Positions 11,201 through 19,437 of a stretch of 64,000 nt of DNA are shown here, piece after piece; the first letter of the stretch is position 1; every line of letters begins with the position of its first letter. The stretch spans positions 2,948,035-3,012,034 of the forward strand of contig NZ_NWTM01000001.1 of NCBI RefSeq assembly GCF_004137795.1. The letters are read 5' to 3'. Source of the stretch: Pectobacterium zantedeschiae. GTDB lineage: Bacteria; Pseudomonadota; Gammaproteobacteria; Enterobacterales; Enterobacteriaceae. The notes under the pieces were generated by a model. It worked only from the letters and a program-made list of their open reading frames with translations, ran no database searches and was not told the DNA's origin. Position numbers and translations under genes: made by a program.

Positions 11201-14200
11201 TGAATCGGCAGCAGCGCGAACTCGCCTTCCAGCGCCCCCTGCTCTGCCACAATGCCTGTGTCTCGATTATTCTGCGCCAGCACACGGCACAAACGCCGCA
11301 CGCTCTTCGCCTCGAAAACGTCTTTCACCGTGCAGGCATAACCTGCGCTGCGCAGTCGCGTCGTCAGTTGGATACTGAGGATGGAATCACCGCCTAAGCG
11401 GAAAAAATCATCCTCAACGCCCAGCGGCGTATTCAGCACGCTGCGCCAAATCGCCAACACGTCCGCTTCCAGCGGGTTGTCAGCCTCACCGTCGCCCTCG
11501 TTCACTTCCAGCACTGGCGGCAGTTGTTTCATATCGAGCTTGCCGTTTGGCGTCAACGGCATGTTTTCCAGCAGAATCAGTCGGAAAGGCACCATGTATT
11601 CCGGTAAGTGCTTTGCAACATCAATCAGCACGGCGGCAGGTTCCGGCGTGCTGATGTCGGCTTTCACCGTAGCATAAGCGACCAGCGCTGGACGGCTTCC
11701 CACCTGCGCCACGATGACTTTAATCTGCTTCAGCGATGGGCAGACTGTCGCCAGCTGCGCCTCGATCTCACCCGGTTCGATGCGGTAACCACGCAGCTTG
11801 ATCTGCTCATCAATACGGCCACAGTATTCATAATCACCGTTGTTCAGTAGTCTGGCTTTATCCCCGGTGCGATAAATGCGTAACGTCGCCACGCCACGTC
11901 CAGTATTGTTCACGTCATTCAGCGTGATGTGCTCGAAACGGCTGGCGGTCATCTGCGGCTGATTGAGATAGCCACGCGCCAGACCAAGCCCCGCAAGGCA
12001 CAGTTCGCCTGGCACCCCCACCGGACACAATTGTCCAGCAGTATCCAGAATCAGCGCCTGAATATGGGTAAGCGGTTTGCCGATGGTGACAGGCTGGCCT
12101 TTGCACAGACGGGTGCTCAACGCCGTGACGGTACACTCCGTCGGCCCGTACATATTGTACAGCGCCACTTTCTCTGCCCAGTTTTCCACCACCGCGTTCG
12201 GACAGGCTTCCCCGCCCATACCAATGGCTTGAATGCCATTAACCTGCTTAGGATCGAGAATCGACATCAGCGCTGTCGGCAGGATCAGGTGCGTCGCCCC
12301 TGCCTGTTCGGCCTGCACGATCGCCCGATCGTTGGGCTCACCAAACGCTAGCGTTCCGCCGCTGCTCAGCGGCAATAGCGTCGTCATGTTACCCGCGTCA
12401 AACGAGAGCGACATACAGTTGAACATAGTGCTTTGCGGTGTGAATGCGATGCGATCGCGGTGATCGTCCAGCAGATTGATCAACGAACCGTGTTCGATCA
12501 TCACGCCTTTCGGCAAGCCGGTCGATCCCGACGTGTAGATCACCTGAGCCAGTTGCTGTGCATGGCGCAGAATAGCAGGAGGCTCATCACCCGGCAGATC
12601 CTGCCACTGCGCGAGAACAGCAGGATCGGTCAGATCGATGCGATGTTCGGCTGACCATTGCGCCAGTTGTTGCCCATCACCGCCGAGAATAACGGTAAGA
12701 TTGGCATCGGTAATGATGTGGCGCAGCCGCTCAGGCGGATAGTCAGGATCCAGCGGTACATAGGCGGCACCCGCTTTCCAAACGGCCAGTAACGCAATGA
12801 CAAAATAGCGATCGCGTTTCGCCAGCACGCCAACCAGCGATTGTTCGTCCAGTCCCTGACGATGCAGCCAGTGCGCCAACTGATTGGCCTGCCTGTTCAG
12901 CTCGGCATACGTCAGCGTGTCGGTACGCTGATCACCATCAAAGGCAATCGCCAACTGCAGTGGATCGCGCTGTGTCACGGCTTCAATCACGTCGGTTACG
13001 GTTAACAGCGGCTGCGGATAGCTCCGCGGTAACTGCTGGCTTTCCGCCAGCACGGCAGCAAAGCGATCCGATTCCATCAACGGCAGATGCCAGACATCGG
13101 TTTCCGGGGCCTCAACCACGGCTTCGATCAACCGGATAAAGCGGTCAGCGTAATACTGGATCGTCTGACGTTCAAACAGCGCAGTGGCAAATAGCCAGTC
13201 CAGCCGTACCTCACCCATCAGCTCCGTCACCTTGACAGAGATATCCGTCTTGGCGGGCAACACCGGCGAGGTTTCCTCCGCCGCATCACAGCCAGGGATC
13301 AGATCGTTGAAATCCACTTTGGCCTGATACACCAGCATCACCTGGAAGATCGGGTTGATCGCCGTGGTGCGATCGGAACCGATCGCCTCGCTCAGTGCTT
13401 CAAAGCGATAGAGCTGATGATCGAATGCCGATAAATCCTGTTCGCGACAATATTGCAGATAATCAATAAAGTTCTGACGGTCCTGCAACTGGGTACGCAG
13501 CACGATAGTGTTAACGAAGAAGCCGACCACATCTTCGATATCCGGCCGTTCGCGATAGGCGAGCGGAGAGCCAATCACAATGTCTTTCTCACCGCTGATG
13601 CGCGCTAACATCAGAGAGAACACCGCATGAAGACCAATGAAGTTAGACGTATTGTAGCGCTGGCACAGGCGCTTGAATTTATCCCATAGATCGTTGTTGA
13701 TCGCGGAGAAGATCACCTCTCCGCCGCTGTTCTGGTACGCTGGACGTGGTTTATCCAACGGCAGACTATGTACTTCTGGGATCCCCGTCAGCCGCTCAAT
13801 CCAGAACGGTTTGAATTCGTTGTGGTAATCCAGAAATGCATCGGAATTGAACCAGTGTGCGTAGTCGATATAGTTAAGCTGAGTGGTCTCGACGGGATAA
13901 GGCTGGCGGTTTTGGCAAGCCAAAAAAGCCGGTTTGAAGTCCGCAAACATATTCTTCACCGACCAGCCATCTGAAATGATGTGGTGTTGGGTGATCATCA
14001 GAACATGTATGCGCTCGCTCATCTTCACTAGACGCACGCGGGTAAGATCGCCCGCCGTGAGATCGAATGGGCGGCTGATTTCTACTTTCACCTGCTGTTG
14101 TAAACGCCCTTCCCGCTCGGCTTCCGGCAACAGCGAGAAGTCATCATTCTGTATCACAAACGGTTGATAGGCATCGATACGCTGCTCACCCTTACCCTGT

Positions 14201-14598
14201 TCATTGACCACAAAACGGGTGCGTAGGCTGGCATGGCGCTGCGCCAGCGCGTCAAAGGCAAACTCCAGCGCGGCCACATCCAGCGTGCCAGTCAGACGAA
14301 AATAGACTGGCATGTTGTAGAGGTGTGATTGCTCTTCGTATTGTTCGATAAACCACAGTCCGCTTTGCGATGACGACAACGGGCCAGACGTCGCATTCTG
14401 CGGTGTGATCGGTCGCTCAAACGCCTGCTGCGCCGTCAGGCAGCGCACGATGGCGTCTTTGTTTTCCTTAATCGTGCGCCCAATCTCTGCCGTGATCGCG
14501 TCTTTATTAGACTGTGAAATCAGCTGCCCTTGCGCATTTAACGCCAGACGCACACCCTGCCGTTCTAGCTGCTTTAACAGCGTTACGATATCTTTCAT
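8266..14598 (-). CDS. Nonribosomal peptide synthetase, docking-C-A-PCP-E-C-PCP (AmoG-like)
   Basis: 2110 residues. Domains in order: TubC-type N-terminal docking segment (1-55); condensation domain with HHIISDG at 205-211; adenylation domain ~535-1025 (YTSGSTGLPKG near 688-698, YGPTE near 817); carrier domain with GGDS, Ser ~1072; epimerization domain ~1125-1530 (HHLVIDAVSW at 1249-1258, GWFTS near 1395, FNYLG near 1452); second condensation domain ~1565-1990 (HHSVLDG at 1695-1701, expected to take a D-configured donor because it follows E); and a final carrier domain with Ser near 2061 in SGVDSL. The second module has no adenylation domain and nothing follows the last carrier, so there is no thioesterase. 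The first pocket reads D-A-M-I-G-G-M-V-T-K, which I cannot assign. In amonabactin synthesis this position accepts Phe/Trp, so an aromatic residue is a guess. It starts 22 bases after entA. Confidence 0.9.
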   Translation of the reverse strand: MKDIVTLLKQLERQGVRLALNAQGQLISQSNKDAITAEIGRTIKENKDAIVRCLTAQQAFERPITPQNATSGPLSSSQSGLWFIEQYEEQSHLYNMPVYFRLTGTLDVAALEFAFDALAQRHASLRTRFVVNEQGKGEQRIDAYQPFVIQNDDFSLLPEAEREGRLQQQVKVEISRPFDLTAGDLTRVRLVKMSERIHVLMITQHHIISDGWSVKNMFADFKPAFLACQNRQPYPVETTQLNYIDYAHWFNSDAFLDYHNEFKPFWIERLTGIPEVHSLPLDKPRPAYQNSGGEVIFSAINNDLWDKFKRLCQRYNTSNFIGLHAVFSLMLARISGEKDIVIGSPLAYRERPDIEDVVGFFVNTIVLRTQLQDRQNFIDYLQYCREQDLSAFDHQLYRFEALSEAIGSDRTTAINPIFQVMLVYQAKVDFNDLIPGCDAAEETSPVLPAKTDISVKVTELMGEVRLDWLFATALFERQTIQYYADRFIRLIEAVVEAPETDVWHLPLMESDRFAAVLAESQQLPRSYPQPLLTVTDVIEAVTQRDPLQLAIAFDGDQRTDTLTYAELNRQANQLAHWLHRQGLDEQSLVGVLAKRDRYFVIALLAVWKAGAAYVPLDPDYPPERLRHIITDANLTVILGGDGQQLAQWSAEHRIDLTDPAVLAQWQDLPGDEPPAILRHAQQLAQVIYTSGSTGLPKGVMIEHGSLINLLDDHRDRIAFTPQSTMFNCMSLSFDAGNMTTLLPLSSGGTLAFGEPNDRAIVQAEQAGATHLILPTALMSILDPKQVNGIQAIGMGGEACPNAVVENWAEKVALYNMYGPTECTVTALSTRLCKGQPVTIGKPLTHIQALILDTAGQLCPVGVPGELCLAGLGLARGYLNQPQMTASRFEHITLNDVNNTGRGVATLRIYRTGDKARLLNNGDYEYCGRIDEQIKLRGYRIEPGEIEAQLATVCPSLKQIKVIVAQVGSRPALVAYATVKADISTPEPAAVLIDVAKHLPEYMVPFRLILLENMPLTPNGKLDMKQLPPVLEVNEGDGEADNPLEADVLAIWRSVLNTPLGVEDDFFRLGGDSILSIQLTTRLRSAGYACTVKDVFEAKSVRRLCRVLAQNNRDTGIVAEQGALEGEFALLPIQRWFMEQPLARPEHWNQAAMIQLPEVDTERLATMLQALIAQHDALRLACDAEGQRYLADVSCPALQTLDYRQLGDDGLQQAFTALQSEFDPAQGRTMACALVQHHPQADTALFLAFHHLVIDAVSWRILVDDLERLYLDEPLLPKTSSYRQWGAALQHYATEHAEQLTYWQAQEDGVDQTALLAAQDPQGHASAAIMMLDVDTTGQLVSEANRAFNTDVSDLLLAALTRTLNDLGWGDKARIMLEGHGREAIDPTLDVSRTVGWFTSTYPVCLQDKPDWASLIQSSKEQLRQVPDKGVGFNPLRYHHPQGNSLTLSPIVFNYLGLSVQAAGTWRPVDVAPGCCVSPENKPAEVISLHGGIAGGQLTLRQVGCLNQRDSERLMARLVENLRALTEACLIQLSHGIAYTPSDFPAVNVSQAQLDSLSQRYDIDTLLPLSSLQQSMLYHRLRCPQDDAYHLQTPIRYAQALDVDGYRQAWQRQIQRFPALRAALESEFASVQVLVKQASLPFYYQNLMQDVDPHAVIERYRQQDLRDGFDLSRPPLLRIACFRLGEQDYRVLLSCHHSVLDGWSGPQLLGAVHRDYQRLMHDDAPAIQVDRAYVDYALHAVAQQPAVDAFWQQRQPLLAQTNDVSVLFAAAGKRADLSQHLTQVEPQVTSVSLNEEEQATLTAFAREVGVTHSIIAQYAWHRLLARSTGDAVSIVGNVLSGRESPVEDVASSVGLYINSLPLALSWQQPVSLQQHLVQLQNELMAMNQHATQSLIALTAGRQRLFNSLFIYENYPGAKAEPGQRADDPHRLSPEFSAAYEKVEMPLNLVVREQAGCMLLRFEFDADALDSAQARRVLMRWHDEVVALINSAPQQPAEIIGHQKATGSMAGQKAVPDSGISQPDTPFTQALLRVWAQTLHPGEPGFGESGLWARTLCESGVDSLQRIALAQALSRALGQPVSVALLQRYPSPLALSGYLAQSRVTANEETLS

Positions 14599-14620
14599 GA
14601 CTTGTCACTCTCTCAGCAAA

Positions 14621-15403
14621 TCAGGCCGTCAGCGTTGCCCCGCCATCCACCACCACGTCCTGCATGGTGATGTGGCTGGCCAGATCGGAAGCCAGAAAAA
14701 CCACGGTATTGGCGATCTCTTCCGGCTGAGCAATCTTGCCCAGCGGAATTCCCAGCTTGTACTGGTCTGGAAAGCCCGCGATAGTGCGCTGTTCCGCATC
14801 GGCGCTGTGCCACATGCCGCGCTGCATCGGCGTATCCGTCGATCCTGGCGACACCAGATTGCAGCGCACGCCGTAAGGCGACAGCTCCAAACCAGCACAG
14901 TGAGACAGGCTGGTGAGCGCCGCTTTCGAGGCGCAGTACGCCGCCATCTGCATGCGGGGAACATGTGCAGCATTAGAGCCGACGCAAACAATCGCGCCGC
15001 GGCGCTGCCGCTTAAAGTGCGGCACAAGTGCATTCAGCAGATAAAATGCACCGGAAGCATTGACGTTAATACACTGGTGCCAGTCGTCCACGCTCAGCGT
15101 ATCGATGTCACCTAAACGCAGGATCCCGGCTGCGTTAACCAGAACGTCGAGCCCTGTTTCCGCCAATTGCTGACGGCACACCGCTGCCACGCTGTTCGGT
15201 TCGCTAATATCCAGCGTCACGCAGCGAAACGGACGATCGTTATACGGAGAAGCGTTATGTTGAAATGCGCGATCGAATCCAATCACGTTCGCGCCCAGTG
15301 CGACAAACTGGCAAGCAATGCTTTCACCAATGCCGCTCGCCGCGCCCGTTACCCAGACGGTCTGGCCGCTGAAATCAAACTGAAGAGATTGTGTCTTGTT
15401 CAT
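14621..15403 (-). CDS. entA: 2,3-dihydro-2,3-dihydroxybenzoate dehydrogenase EntA
   Basis: 260 residues. Short-chain dehydrogenase that oxidises 2,3-dihydro-2,3-dihydroxybenzoate to 2,3-dihydroxybenzoate with NAD+. Visible features: Rossmann motif VTGAASGIGESIA near the N-terminus, NAAGIL, active-site serine region, YCASK catalytic Tyr/Lys, and the EntA-specific stretches PGSTDTPMQR and SDLASHIT near the C-terminus, closely matching E. coli EntA. I chose the ATG at 15403 because AGGG at 15410-15413 then has normal spacing; the ATG immediately before (15406) and a GTG at 15418 are alternatives. It lies 8 bases after the upstream synthetase stop, inside the siderophore operon. Separation of entA from entB by a synthetase gene differs from enterobactin operons and matches the amoF-amoA order. 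Confidence 0.95.
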   Translation of the reverse strand: MNKTQSLQFDFSGQTVWVTGAASGIGESIACQFVALGANVIGFDRAFQHNASPYNDRPFRCVTLDISEPNSVAAVCRQQLAETGLDVLVNAAGILRLGDIDTLSVDDWHQCINVNASGAFYLLNALVPHFKRQRRGAIVCVGSNAAHVPRMQMAAYCASKAALTSLSHCAGLELSPYGVRCNLVSPGSTDTPMQRGMWHSADAEQRTIAGFPDQYKLGIPLGKIAQPEEIANTVVFLASDLASHITMQDVVVDGGATLTA

Positions 15404-15411
15404 CATTTTCC

Positions 15412-18400
15412 CTACCACACCATTTCCACGCTGTTTTCATCCTGTGACAGCCTGTCGTCCAGATAGCGGCAGAAATCGCTGAGCTGTGGATGATCGAACA
15501 CATCTGAGACTTTGATGCTGACGGAAAACTCTGCGGCCAGACGATTGACGATCTGAATGGTCTGCAATGACTGCCCGCCCAGTTCGAAGAAGTTATCCCG
15601 CGATTGAATCCCCGACACACCGAGGATCTGTTGCCAGATGGCACTGACCCGATTCTCGGTTTCGCTGGCTAGTGCCTGCGTCGGTGCATCATCGTGATAT
15701 TCCGCCAGCAGACGTTTGCGATCGACCTTGTTGGATCCGGTTTTTGGCAATTGGCGGAAAGCCCGATAATCGGTGGGGATCATGGCAGGCGGTAGCACGC
15801 TACTCAGGCGCTGCTTCAGCGCACGCGCATCTAACTCACCCTCTTTTGTGGCAACAAACGCCACCAGACGCCGCACTCCGTTGGGGTAAACAATGCCCTG
15901 AACGCAGGCCTCATCGACATCCGGCTGCGCCAACAAATGGGCTTCGACCTCCCCTGGCTGTATCCGATAACCGCTGATTTTAAATTCGTTATCCATACGT
16001 CCAAGGTACAGCAGTTGGCCTTTTTCCAGACGCACTCTATCGCCTGTGCGGTAAGCAGGAAGATCCCGATCGCCCACCGCCAACTGCGTAAACGCAGTGT
16101 GCTCTGTGCCGATGTAACCCGCCGCCAGCGTTGGCCCTAACAGCACCAGTTCACCTTCCGCCGCAGGACGATCGCCCGCCGCCAGAATCAGCGCGTTTAC
16201 CCCTGCCAGCGGTAGACCGATAGGAAGCTGTGCCACATCCGCAGACTGAGTTTGCAGATCGCAGCTGGTCGCCACCACCGTAGTTTCAGTGGGGCCATAC
16301 GTGTTGATTAAGCGCAACGTGTCCGGCGCATGGCGTTGCCACTGCACCAGCTGTTCGGGATACACGGCTTCACCGCCGATGATGATCGCGCGCAGTGCCG
16401 AAGGCATAGTCAACGTACCGGTTTTCAGCCCCACCACCCATTCGTTCCAGAATGCGGTCGGCAGATCGAGCAATGTAATCTCCTGTGCGTCTACCTGTTC
16501 AACAAAGGTGGGAATCGATTCCAGCATTTCATCGGTGCGCAGCACCAGCATCGCGCCGCTGGTCAATGTGGCAAAAATCTCTTCGATGCTGGCATCAAAG
16601 TTAAACGGGGCAAATTGCAGCACGCGATCCGCTGCACGCAGGTCGTAGCGCTGACGTGCTGCCGCCGTGAAGTGATCCAACGCGCTAGCACCGATCTCCA
16701 CGCCTTTCGGCAATCCGGTCGACCCTGAAGTAAACATGACATAGGCAATCTGTCCTTCTCTCGATTCCGCAGTCGGCAGCACCGCGGCCTGCACGTTGGA
16801 TGACAGCAGATGCCCCGCCAGAATGATTTCACCGGAAAAGACTGAGGCCAGCCGATGTTGGTAATCCGCCTGCGTCACAATCGTACGCAACCCGGCAATC
16901 TGGATGATGTGCTGCTGCCGTTCACGCGGCTGTTCTGGGTCAAGCGGCACATAAACCGCACCACACTGCATCACAGCCAGCAAACTGATAATGGCTTCAG
17001 GGCTGCGTTTCAGCATAATGCCGATGCGTTCACCGGGCTGTACACCGCGCTCATGTAGCATCGCAGCGGCCTGACCGCTCAGATCCAGCAGTTGCTGATA
17101 GCTATATTGCCGATCGCGCTGCACCAACGCGATATGACCCGGGTTTTTACACGCCTGCCTGGCAATCTCCGTCAGAACCGGCTCAACACATGGTTCAGGT
17201 TCGCGACTGGTGATCAGTGCCAGTTCACGTTCTTCACGCAGCCAGCCCCCCAGCAGTTCGCCGCTGGTTTGCTGCGGCTGCGCCAGCCAGCGCTGGAGCA
17301 GTGTGAACAGGGTTTCTTGCAGGCTGGCAAGCGCTTCCGCGCTGTAACAGGCTGGATTGGCATCAAAGTCCAACACCGGTGTGCCATCCGGTTTGAAATG
17401 GATCTCGATCGTCAGATCTTCTACCGGCCCAGCGCTGAGATTCAGCGTGCTGGACGACAGCGATCCGTAATTGAGCGGATGATCGAACGGCATGATATTG
17501 ATCAGCGGCCCGAAGAGGCGCTGTTCGCCGCCAACACGATTTAGATCGCGACGTAAATGCTCATAGCGATAATGCTGATGACGGCGCAGCGTGCGTTTGG
17601 TGCGGGCAACCTGTTGAGCCAGCGCCACAAAATCCGCCTGTTCATCCACCTGAATACACAGCGGCACAATATTCATCTGCATGCTCGGCACCGTCAGCGA
17701 GGCGGAACCGATGCGGTTCATCACCATCATGCCGAATGTCAGTCGGTCGCTGCCAGATACCAGTTTCAGGTGGGTCGCCAGCATCGCCAGAAACAGATCC
17801 GGCCAGCTGATTTTATTGCCTTCGCACAGCGCCGTTAGCGGTTGCCAGAGCTCCGCAGGCATATCACAGCTTTGGCGTAAAAAACGCGCGGCTATCGGTG
17901 CTTTCTTCTCGCTGAAACTGGCCGGTTCCGGCATCGCGTTCAGCGTTTCCAGCCAGAAATCACGCGCCTGCGCCGTCTGCCCGCAGATATCGCGCTGCCG
18001 TTCCTCTTCCAGCACGTCGCTGAACGGGCCAAACTCGGCCACCGACGCGGGTTGCCCGGCCGTTAAGGCGGAGTAGATCTGGGCGATGCGTTGAAACAGC
18101 ATCGTGGTGCCGAAACCGTCCAACGCAATGTGATGAACGCAACTGTAGAGAAAATCGCGTTTTTCGCCGCACAGCAGCGCAAAGCGGCAGGGTAATCCGT
18201 TCAGTAAATCCAGCGGCAGGGAGATTTCGTCACGCGCCCACTGGCGTATCGTCTGTTCTTCATCCGTCATCGGCGCAGGCAATAGCTCTACAATCGGCAG
18301 CACACCGATCGGAACTGGCAGTTGCGAAGCCACAAAGCCAATCTCTGGTTGCTCCGCATGTTCACCCGCAACCTCAACAAACTGGCAGTAAAGACACTCA

Positions 18401-18555
18401 CACTCCATCACGGCCTGGCGGATGGCACTCAGCATGGCTTCAATATCGACTTTGCCATCAAATGCGATGCACTCCGCCGTGTTGAACGTCGCCTTATCCT
18501 CGTTCAGGGCATGACCTAACCACAGCCCGCGCTGCGCAACGCTCAACGGCTTCAT
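15412..18555 (-). CDS. Nonribosomal peptide synthetase C-A-PCP, lysine-like signature (AmoF-like)
   Basis: 1047 residues from the ATG at 18555, which overlaps the entB stop as ATGA; an upstream in-frame start at 18591 would sit inside entB. Domains: condensation ~1-430 (HHIALDG at 141-147; the early SVAQRGLWLGH motif is typical of C domains accepting an aryl donor such as DHB-EntB), adenylation ~455-950 (FTSGSTGLPKG, YGPTETT, YRTGDRVRL), carrier ~960-1035 (ELGGQSL). Pocket residues by eye read D-A-E-D-I-G-T-V-V-K. Acidic residues at 239 and 278 fit a basic side chain, and the DAExIGxV pattern resembles published lysine codes. I infer that it couples dihydroxybenzoate to lysine. No thioesterase. 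The position corresponds to amoF. Confidence 0.9.
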   Translation of the reverse strand: MKPLSVAQRGLWLGHALNEDKATFNTAECIAFDGKVDIEAMLSAIRQAVMECECLYCQFVEVAGEHAEQPEIGFVASQLPVPIGVLPIVELLPAPMTDEEQTIRQWARDEISLPLDLLNGLPCRFALLCGEKRDFLYSCVHHIALDGFGTTMLFQRIAQIYSALTAGQPASVAEFGPFSDVLEEERQRDICGQTAQARDFWLETLNAMPEPASFSEKKAPIAARFLRQSCDMPAELWQPLTALCEGNKISWPDLFLAMLATHLKLVSGSDRLTFGMMVMNRIGSASLTVPSMQMNIVPLCIQVDEQADFVALAQQVARTKRTLRRHQHYRYEHLRRDLNRVGGEQRLFGPLINIMPFDHPLNYGSLSSSTLNLSAGPVEDLTIEIHFKPDGTPVLDFDANPACYSAEALASLQETLFTLLQRWLAQPQQTSGELLGGWLREERELALITSREPEPCVEPVLTEIARQACKNPGHIALVQRDRQYSYQQLLDLSGQAAAMLHERGVQPGERIGIMLKRSPEAIISLLAVMQCGAVYVPLDPEQPRERQQHIIQIAGLRTIVTQADYQHRLASVFSGEIILAGHLLSSNVQAAVLPTAESREGQIAYVMFTSGSTGLPKGVEIGASALDHFTAAARQRYDLRAADRVLQFAPFNFDASIEEIFATLTSGAMLVLRTDEMLESIPTFVEQVDAQEITLLDLPTAFWNEWVVGLKTGTLTMPSALRAIIIGGEAVYPEQLVQWQRHAPDTLRLINTYGPTETTVVATSCDLQTQSADVAQLPIGLPLAGVNALILAAGDRPAAEGELVLLGPTLAAGYIGTEHTAFTQLAVGDRDLPAYRTGDRVRLEKGQLLYLGRMDNEFKISGYRIQPGEVEAHLLAQPDVDEACVQGIVYPNGVRRLVAFVATKEGELDARALKQRLSSVLPPAMIPTDYRAFRQLPKTGSNKVDRKRLLAEYHDDAPTQALASETENRVSAIWQQILGVSGIQSRDNFFELGGQSLQTIQIVNRLAAEFSVSIKVSDVFDHPQLSDFCRYLDDRLSQDENSVEMVW

Positions 18556-19427
18556 GATGCCGCTCCCTGCTGTTTTTCGATCAGCGCCCACCAGGCATTC
18601 AAGCTGGGATTACGCGCCAGATCGACAAAGCTCAACGTAATGCCCTGATTGCGCCACTCGGTCAGCAGCGCCATCATACGGAGCGAGTCCAGACCATAGT
18701 CGATCAGGTTTTCATCTTCATCGAACTGATCTTCTTCTTCGTCGATTAAGCTCAGCAGATGCGCTCTCAATCCTTGTTTCGTCAGTGCCTGTGCCATTTT
18801 CGCTCCCGTGAGTTCTGCCGTACTAACAACCCGTCCGGCGCGCGTCGCGACATATTTCAGCGCCATCTGGTGTTCCTGAAGTGAGAAATCCGCAATCGCA
18901 TCGCCCACCATGAAGGGTTTGATATCGCGCATGAAGGCATCCGTTGCAGTAATCATGCAGCCGATATGCCCGTAAACGCCGCAGATAATCAGCTGGTCTT
19001 TGCCCATCTCTTTCATCATCGGTTCCAGCGGGGAACGATGGAATGCGCTGTAGCGCCATTTAACCAGCACCGTGTCATGCTCATCTGGTGCCAAGGCGCT
19101 CACAACACGCTGTTTGTCAGGATGATTATTCAGCCCTGCGCCCCACATGTCGTTCAGCAGCGCACGGTCGGCGGCGCTCTGCGCGTTAGGTTGCGCGGTA
19201 TATACCACCGGAATCCCCTGTGATTTACAGTAGGTCCGCAGCGCAGAAATATTCTCAATCAACTGCTGTGCCAGCGGACTACCCGCACCATAGAAATTCA
19301 CGAAATAGTCCTGCATGTCGTGAATCAGCAGCACTGCACGTTCAGGTTCAAACGCCCAGGAAACCTTGTTTTCTGGGAAATCCTGTGCGCACGGCAGGGG
19401 GTAAGAAGCAATAGAAGGGATTGCCAT
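18552..19427 (-). CDS. entB: Isochorismatase / aryl carrier protein EntB
   Basis: 291 residues from the ATG at 19427, preceded by AAGGA; the MAIPSIASYPLP start matches E. coli EntB. Residues ~1-205 are the isochorismatase domain (LLIHDMQDYFVNFYG, YTAQP, VKWRYSAFHRSPLE, ICGVYGHIGCM), which hydrolyses the vinyl ether of isochorismate to give 2,3-dihydro-2,3-dihydroxybenzoate and pyruvate. The C-terminal ~75 residues are the aryl carrier domain with LIDYGLDSLRMMAL; the Ser in GLDS takes phosphopantetheine (from the EntD-type enzyme at 25921-26637) and then DHB from EntE. It sits between entE (10-base gap) and the first synthetase (4-base overlap). Confidence 0.96.
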   Translation of the reverse strand: MAIPSIASYPLPCAQDFPENKVSWAFEPERAVLLIHDMQDYFVNFYGAGSPLAQQLIENISALRTYCKSQGIPVVYTAQPNAQSAADRALLNDMWGAGLNNHPDKQRVVSALAPDEHDTVLVKWRYSAFHRSPLEPMMKEMGKDQLIICGVYGHIGCMITATDAFMRDIKPFMVGDAIADFSLQEHQMALKYVATRAGRVVSTAELTGAKMAQALTKQGLRAHLLSLIDEEEDQFDEDENLIDYGLDSLRMMALLTEWRNQGITLSFVDLARNPSLNAWWALIEKQQGAAS

Positions 19428-19437
19428 CAAAAAATCC

